64,000 nucleotides of DNA, taken from Cryptomeria japonica. Lineage: Eukaryota; Streptophyta; Pinopsida; Cupressales; Cupressaceae. Below, one piece after another: positions 57,652-64,000 of this stretch. The stretch is taken from contig NC_081413.1 of assembly GCF_030272615.1 (NCBI RefSeq), positions 554,367,136 to 554,431,135 of the forward strand, written 5' to 3'. Under the pieces are notes generated by a model. It did no database searches and was not told the origin of the DNA. It saw only the letters and a program-made list of their open reading frames with translations. The position numbers and the translations under genes are program-made. Each line of letters starts with the position of its first letter. Position 1 is the stretch's first letter.

Positions 57652-60303
57652 ATGAGCGATCGAGGAGAAAGTGATAAAAACTGTACAATGTACGAAATGG
57701 GTAGTGCGGGAGCTTCATCTTCTTCGAATTTGGAATGTTTTTTGGCCTGCATTACTCCACGCATGCCTGCACATTATTTGCCCAAGGTATGCCCATTTTT
57801 ATTTTAAGCTGTTCGGTGCTTGTTAAAGCCCAGGGTTTTGGCTCTTCCATTGCTCTTCTGGTTCGTGCATACAGTGAATAGACAGTCTGGATTGATTTTC
57901 ACTTGTTTGGAATGAATCCTCACCGTCCTAGTTGAAAATGGTTGGATGCCCATTACTAATCTAAAGACGGGCTTGATGTCATGAATTATTTGCTTATATA
58001 GATTTTGTATCCGTTACAGGGGTATTGACCTTATTTATCAAATTTACAAGCTGTTTTGTTAAAATATTTTGGCAAATAGTTCATCTGCATAATCGGTTCA
58101 CCATTATCATTGATTACTTATTTATCAAAATCATCTTGTTGGTCAATTGAACTCTTGGCTCATAAAGACATCGTGCAGAGTCGCCATACCAGTAAGGCGT
58201 TAAGGTCACGAAATTTTTTTTTGCTCACACAGGATTTATTCGTGGAAAGGAGGTTGCAGGGTAAGTCTAGATTGCCATCTAGATTTGGGTCAAATTTGAT
58301 AAAATGAATACCTCTCGGTCTGCCATGCCTACTGGCTGCAAAAAGTATGGGATGTTTATAGTCCCCATAAACTGCCATGCCTACCGGTTGCCAAACGTAT
58401 TGGATGTTTATAGTTTCAATAAACTGCCATGCCTACTGGTTGCAAAAAGTATGGGCTCTGTAGATTCCCAACCCAAATAACTATCTTGTCAGAAATGTAC
58501 GATGTTGTAGTGCGGTTAAGAGTTTGTGAATGTTATCCACCCAACCTAAAAAAAGCAATATTTTCAGAAAGGATGCATGATATTGTAATGTAGTGGGGGT
58601 TACTAGAGTTAATGAATAGTGAGATGGTTTTTTTAATTGTAAAATTGTGTATGGCTTTGTGATGGGCAGAGACGGCTTCCGGAATTTGGGTCAAACAAAT
58701 GGTTGCAACCTCATTCAGAAGAAGGGTGCACAGAGTATTTCAATGCGGGAAACATGTGGGACCTTTATGATGAGTGGAGTGCATATGGAGCAGGAGTGCC
58801 TATAGTTTTGAACACTGGAGAAACTGTGGTTCAATATTATGTGCCTTACCTCTCTGCGCTTCAAATATATACTGCAAATGACATTAGATCATCTACAAAC
58901 TTGAGGTTAGACTTAAAACTTCAAGGCTCAGTTTTTTATCTTTCTTGTTGAATGGCATACAATGTTCTGGATAAATTGATTGCCATGGGTTTTTTACAGG
59001 AATGTGAGGGATGAGAGTGATGGGGACTTGGAGCTGAGGGATTCAATCAGTGATTCGTGCAGTGATAGTGAAAGTGGGAACTTGAGTGAAAGATCCTCAA
59101 GTTTCAGAAGTGAATCATGCAATTCCAGTGAAAGATTAGGATTGTGGGATGCTGCCTCTGAAGATTCTTCTGTTCTTGATAATGATAGTATGTGGCATAT
59201 GCATGATCGACTTGGACACCTGTGTCTTGAATATTTTGAGCAAGCTGTACCTTATGCAAGAGTCCCTCTAATGGAGAAGGTACTTTTATAACTGTTACAT
59301 GCTCTGTTACTTAACAAATTGTTGGTGTCCTAAATTCCTAATTGATTTTCAGCATATGGGTTTAATCGCATCCCTTTTCTTTGTTGTTTTAAGTCTACTG
59401 AGACATGATTGTGCCTAGTATTGCAAATGCAGAAATCAACTGCTGCAAAATTTGGCTGGATACTCTTTACTAATATTATTTTTCAAGCACTCGACTATAA
59501 CGTCTTCCTATCATTTTTCAAATTGTTTGAATAACTGTTGCATTCTTGATCCCTCTGTATGCACAGGTAAATCAGCTAGCCAGGGGATTTCCAGATTTAA
59601 TGTCATTAAAAAGCACTGATCTTTCTCCAGCAAGCTGGATGTCTGTTGCATGGTAGGTGCTCTACTGTTGAAGATTTTGTTGTTAAATACATCTAATGTC
59701 TAATGGTACAATCTGTAAGCCTTTTTTTTGTAATGCATCTCATGATTTGAAATTGTTAGCAAGAAAAATCTTCATTTGCCTGTATGACATTTGATTCCAG
59801 GTATCCTATTTATCACATACCGACAGGCCGGACTATTAGGGATCTATCTGCCTGCTTTTTAACATATCACACTCTCTCTATATCCTTCCAAGGTTTGTAT
59901 ACCATGATTTAGAACAATTACTATATAGATCAACTGCATTTTTTCCTGAGACTCTGCTTATCTTCATCCTTAATCCTGCAGTAGCAGCTAGTTAAGTTGT
60001 TGATTAAGCTTGGCTTTCAACCTCCTTGCAGAGAACGAGATTGGAGAAGGGAATGGAAGGATGGAATTGGGCAAAACTAAAGCTGAGGATGGCAACTACA
60101 TTACTCTTCCGCCATTTGGGCTTTCAACTTACAAATTGCAAGGAAGCACCTGGACTTCTGCTGGTTGTGTTGACCAGCAGCGAATTATCTCTCTGTTAAG
60201 CTCTGCTGACTCTTGGTTGAAACAGCTAAGGGTTCGCCATCCAGATTTTGAGTTTTTCAACTCTCACAATTTGTCATTACAAGGGAAACTGTTGTTGACT
60301 TAG
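57652..60303 (+). CDS. DUF789 family protein, six exons, 366 aa
   Basis: Exons: 57652-57786, 58670-58905, 59000-59279, 59567-59652, 59801-59892, 60032-60303; all introns are GT-AG and phases join without a stop. The protein matches the plant DUF789 family along its length: SNLECFLACITPRMPA (from residue 20), DLYDEWSAYGAGVPI, VQYYVPYLSALQIYT, an acidic Ser-rich middle, HDRLGHLCLEYFEQ, LSPASWMSVAWYPIYHIP, LSACFLTYHTLS, FGLSTYKLQGSTW and SADSWLKQLRVRHPDF near the C-terminus. Length fits the family (about 300-450). No signal peptide or membrane segment; molecular function of the family is unknown. The start at 57652 is chosen because family members begin shortly before SNLE; ATG 57616 is in frame and possible. 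Only intact gene in the window. Confidence 0.92.
57787..58669 (+). other. Intron 1 of the DUF789 gene
   Basis: 883 bp, GTATGC...GGGCAG, by far the longest intron (the others are 94, 287, 148 and 139 bp). It contains the 52-bp repeat described separately and short open frames without meaning. Confidence 0.85.
58320..58456 (+). repeat. 52-bp tandem repeat in intron 1
   Basis: Two full units and a partial third start with CTGCCATGCCTAC at 58320, 58372 and 58424, continuing TGG-TGCAAAAAGTATGGGATG and TTTATAGT. Length differences among relatives would make it a useful intronic marker. Confidence 0.85.
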
Positions 60304-61440
60304 TTAACAAGCTATATTTTGGGATCCCCATACAAGTTTTGGAAAGAAGAAACAGAAAATCAAAAGAGTGATTAATTGTTCCACTCTCCTTTTTTTTTCA
60401 AATTAACATGTTGAGGGTGTAGAGAAGAGAGAGGAGAATTTGCAGGACACAGATTGAGTGTTAGGTAATAGTAACTTGTCTTCTGCATATTGCACTTGTG
60501 TAATGGCTGAGCCACCTTGTCATAAGAGAAAAAAAATAGCCAGCCTGAGTAGAGTTGAAGTTGATGTTTTTATAAATCTCATGCCCATGGAAACGAGTCT
60601 TAAAAAATATCGATTTGGGTTGCTTTGGATTCTCTGTAGTTACAGGATTTCTGCACTGTTCCCTCTGTACATCATTGAATCTTTGTCTTAAAGTGAAAAT
60701 ACCAAAATTTACCTCATTACCAAGATGATGAGATGTGACATATTTGTCATGATATATGCTTAATTTTTGCACATCTGCACTTTGGTTTAGATGGATATAG
60801 ATTAGTTCAGAGATGAACCAGTAGAAAGGATTCTGCGGTGAAGGTTTTCTACATACAGATGTGCGTGTGAGGGGGAGGGCCCCGCAAGGTGGACAGCTGC
60901 CCTGGGGCTTTGCCCTCTACCATCTCTTCTCTGTCATCACCACTGTAGAATGATTTGTCCTTTCCCAAAATGTCAGATCTCAGTACTATCACAAATAATT
61001 AGCAGTATATAAATTTACTGCAGATTGAAAACTTGTCTGATACGTGGCATTCACAAAATTATAGCATAGTGTTTCATGCTTATCTTTTAGGACTGAGGTG
61101 GTGGAGACAAGGTGTGAAAAGCAGCAACAAATGTCCCAACATGCATGGGGAAAAGACTTTTATATAATGAAGAAAACGTAGCAAACCAAACTTTTTTAAA
61201 TCGATCACAGCTTTTACATATTAGGAGTCAGACCAGTAGGATAGAAGCAATCCAATGAAGAGTCATAACACAATTTCTGACAGTGTTCTTCTATAGTTCT
61301 TTCTTCAACTATTGGTTTAGGGGGTTAAAAGTCAATTCATTTTATCTTTTCTACTTTCTCGTGCATTAATTCTAGCTGGGGTTACGAAGAGATTGCTATG
61401 TGTTACAATGTAACATCATGCAGCTGGTACAAGTCCTAGA
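60304..61440 (+). other. 3' flank of DUF789 gene, UTR and intergenic
   Basis: Mixed-composition sequence, less AT-rich than the TE regions. The 3' UTR probably lies in the first few hundred bases, but I see no canonical AATAAA near the stop. A G-rich stretch GGGGGAGGGCCCCGC lies at 60871. Short frames on both strands (60458-60772) look like chance. Confidence 0.4.
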
Positions 61441-63420
61441 TGATTTATTCAAAGTTTTGTAACATCTTTGATAATCGGGTTTCCTTAAGAAAAGGATGTT
61501 TAGGTAATAAAACATAATTTATAAAACCATGAATGATTAAATATAATACAATATTCAATGACCTTTTTAAAAGAGATAATAAAATAAAAACATGGTATAA
61601 CATATATTTTAAATATTTAATTAAAAATTGTTCTTGAAAATATATCTCATTCCGAGAAGGCAAATATCCAAAATTTTGGAGGTTGAACACAATTTATTAA
61701 TAACTACCAGTTTCATCTAATATACATAAATACTTATATATAAAAGAGGTAAATATATAATCATATATATAAATGATTATATAACATGATCTTATGTAAA
61801 TAATTAAATAATCTAATTAAGAGTTAAAGGTTGGGCATGTATTCTTCCTAAGAAGTGTTGGCTCAAATTGATTTAAATATTTACATAAGATTTTTGTCTT
61901 CAATATTGATAAATTATAAATGTTTAATAAAAAAAAATTTCATGTAACATTTTCAATTAGAGAATTTTACCATTTTATTAAATATCCAATATCCAATGAT
62001 AACCTTTGTAATAACTTTGTGCCTGCTTGAAGAATTCTTTTTTATTCCAAAATCATTCTACTTCCTTGTCAAAGCTCACGTAAACCAATATGGGTTGCAA
62101 CTATTTGTCTAATAACATTTTCTAACCATGACACATGGAAAATTGGATGTATTTTGTTGACATAAGAAAGTGCACTTAATTATTTATATAAAACTATATA
62201 AATTAACTAAGATTTTGATATGATTAATATGATTAATGGGTAATGGTTAAGTATGTACTTTTCTTAGGAATTGTTGTCCTTAATATTGATCAATTATAAA
62301 TGTTTTATAATTTAAAAAAAAAATTCCATGTGACATATATACGAGAACTCTACCATTTTATTAAATATTCAAATGATCACCTTTAGTGCTATGCCCACAA
62401 AACACTATTTGAAATTTTGACTTAAAAATAAATAAAATAATTCCTTTTCACTCAATTCCATCTTTGGACCCAAAATAGACATTTAAACATATTCTTTTAC
62501 ACAACATTTAATATTTCATTAAAATCTAAATAAGCATGTATTAATATTAGAATGTTACCAATCATGGTATCCAAAGTAATTACTTAGCACAATATTAGGG
62601 AATCATACTTGAATTGAGCAAGAAAAGTTAGGGTTACTAGTAATGGCCAATGTGGCATCTCCCATATAACCATCGTCGACATATGCTCAAATCTAGGGAG
62701 TTAGTTGGAGTTGATATCATGTACTTGTAAGGTCACTCCATAAGTTTCAAGTGTACATGTGTATGTTCATAATAGTCACAACATAACAAAAATCACCCAA
62801 TGAGGTTAAATATCACATATATAAATTAATTGCATTTAACTAATCCAAATCATGTTATCATTCAATTCTACCATAAATATTAATGCCTCAAAACAATATG
62901 TTCATAATCACATTTATTCTACATTGAAGTCATATTTCAAACATCATTAAATTAAGCATAATAAAATTAGGCATAATACCATATCACTTATATCACATGA
63001 AACATCATCACTAGAGAATACTTCAAGTTGTCACAAGGAGCTTGGCACAATATCATGCACACATCTCAATGCACATAACACCAAATGGTGACATATTTAG
63101 AAACACTCTCTCAAACATGTGGGTGGTCAATTCACACCATGAATCACAAGGAGAATTCCACAACTTATGCATCCCTAGATACATAGTCAAACCAAGTTGA
63201 GATCAACACATTTCCAAGATGCAAATGGGAAGGATGTTACATTTATGTAATAACTTAGTGCATGCTTGAAGAATTCCTTTTGGTTTCAAACTCGTTCTAC
63301 TCTACCCATCAAGCTCATGTAAATCAATATGGGTTGCAACTATTTGTCTAATAATTTCTTTTCAAGCATGAAACAAGGAAAATTATATGTATTTTGTTGA
63401 CATAGGAAATTGCAATTTGT
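61441..63420. repeat. AT-rich intergenic DNA with decayed direct repeats
   Basis: A ~160-bp segment (GCTTGAAGAATTC, AATATGGGTTGCAACTATTTGTCTAATAA, TGTATTTTGTTGACATA) occurs at 62020-62178 and again at 63255-63415. Another pair (ATTATAAATGTTT, ACCATTTTATTAAATAT) lies at 61905-62010 and 62290-62380. No gene seen. Confidence 0.6.
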
Positions 63421-63539
63421 ATGCTACATTGTTATTCTTCTACAATAATATATAAGGACCATAATGCTTGGGCGAAAACTTTTTATCCTCCTTTTGTTGT
63501 CTTAATGACATTTGGATATATGGTTGTAATCACACAAAG

Positions 63540-64000
63540 ATTTGATCTCCTTCAAGCTTTCTTTTATTATAATGTTGATGGACTTCTTATTTCATTCTAT
63601 TTTATATTGTTACCAAATTCTTCTGGAACTAACTAGTGCCTCTTCTATTTTATATTCTTACCAAAGTAAGACACATGCTTCTAATGGGGATGAGACTTTT
63701 AATGATAAAGTGTGTGTACCTCATTTATCTAATAATGTTCTTTCCACATATCAGATTACTCACGATACAAGGAAGTCTGTGCAATTCACTCCTAATTTAG
63801 TTCTCATCACAAATTTTTAGAGAAGAGAGATTATAGCTACTGGGGTGGTTGACCATACATCTCACTTGTACACCTTTTCAGACTTTGTGTCCTAATGATG
63901 ACTTTGATCTATTTGGCAATAATCAAACTTGTAGTGTGGACTTTGACTTTAAGGATAATTTTGGTTACTTGAACTTAGGCATTCTCGCAAGTGATCTAGT
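63540..64000 (+). pseudogene. Decayed copia-type polyprotein fragment, running off the window
   Basis: In one frame from about 63655 the sequence reads VCVPHLSNNVLSTYQITHD, RKSVQFTPNLVLI, then after a stop at 63818 EEIIATGVVDHTSHLYTFSDF. This pattern (LYVP-L--NLLSV-QIT, VEFT, A-G-V-H-S-LY-F) is the segment between the aspartic protease and GAG-pre-integrase of plant copia polyproteins. The following acidic stretch (63887 onward) is consistent. Stops at 63818 and about 63892 make it defective. The element continues past the right edge. Confidence 0.7.

Noticed and set aside
57173-57764. Minus-strand frames over the 5' region and first exon of the DUF789 gene
   Set aside because: Shadows of the coding strand and leader; no similarity to known proteins.

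Overview
This window looks like nuclear DNA of a seed plant with a large, repeat-swollen genome; a gymnosperm (possibly a Cupressaceae-type conifer) is my best guess. The reasons are one intron-containing plant gene (DUF789 family), long AT-rich intergenic DNA, plant-type LTR elements primed by initiator-Met tRNA, DUF4283/zinc-knuckle LINE proteins, and many decayed nested transposons. The species call is inference. Only one gene looks intact: a six-exon DUF789 gene on the + strand (CDS 57652-60303, 366 codons, all introns GT-AG). I see no stand-alone tRNA, rRNA or CRISPR.

Layout. About 905-48680 is built mostly from one composite repeat that recurs about nine times, always on the + strand. 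Its parts are: module A (about 0.8 kb, often ending in a TATA-like TATAAAAGGGG); module B/T (decayed transposase-like coding sequence, best kept at 7900-9180 and 32250-33310); and module D (AT-rich tail with roughly 0.4 kb sub-repeats). Younger elements sit inside it: two ORF1-only LINE derivatives (1483-3337 minus, 28690-30495 plus), a TTA-flanked MITE (9276-9721), a tRNA-like SINE (12347-12480), a copia-type LTR remnant (13056-13508), solo LTRs (15966-17567 and 37859-38640), a large undiagnosed insertion (about 22226-27860), a short non-autonomous LTR retrotransposon (33880-36412) and a 5.5 kb TIR transposon (36610-42082). The last carries CpG-rich palindromic repeats, a 1.5 kb satellite whose 20-bp unit occurs in both orientations, GA/CT microsatellites and a 50-bp-arm hairpin. 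For several of these the empty target site can be read in a sister copy of the composite repeat in the same window.

50015-54297 holds the most interesting object: an LTR retrotransposon with near-identical LTRs, a perfect 5-bp target duplication (ATTAC), a tRNA-iMet primer-binding site and a polypurine tract, but no gag or pol that I can recognise. Instead its interior carries an N-terminal fragment of a plastid-type glucose-6-phosphate isomerase gene, an unidentified protein-like segment, a 1.07 kb internal tandem duplication, and a minisatellite of 48/45-bp units (multiples of three) that reads as a 16-residue peptide repeat. It appears to be a host-gene-capturing non-autonomous retroelement.

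From 54298 to about 57180 degenerate repeats of roughly 0.7 kb lead up to the DUF789 gene, and the last one overlaps its probable promoter region. Downstream of the gene the DNA is AT-rich with decayed direct repeats. The window ends inside a decayed copia-type polyprotein (about 63540 to the edge).
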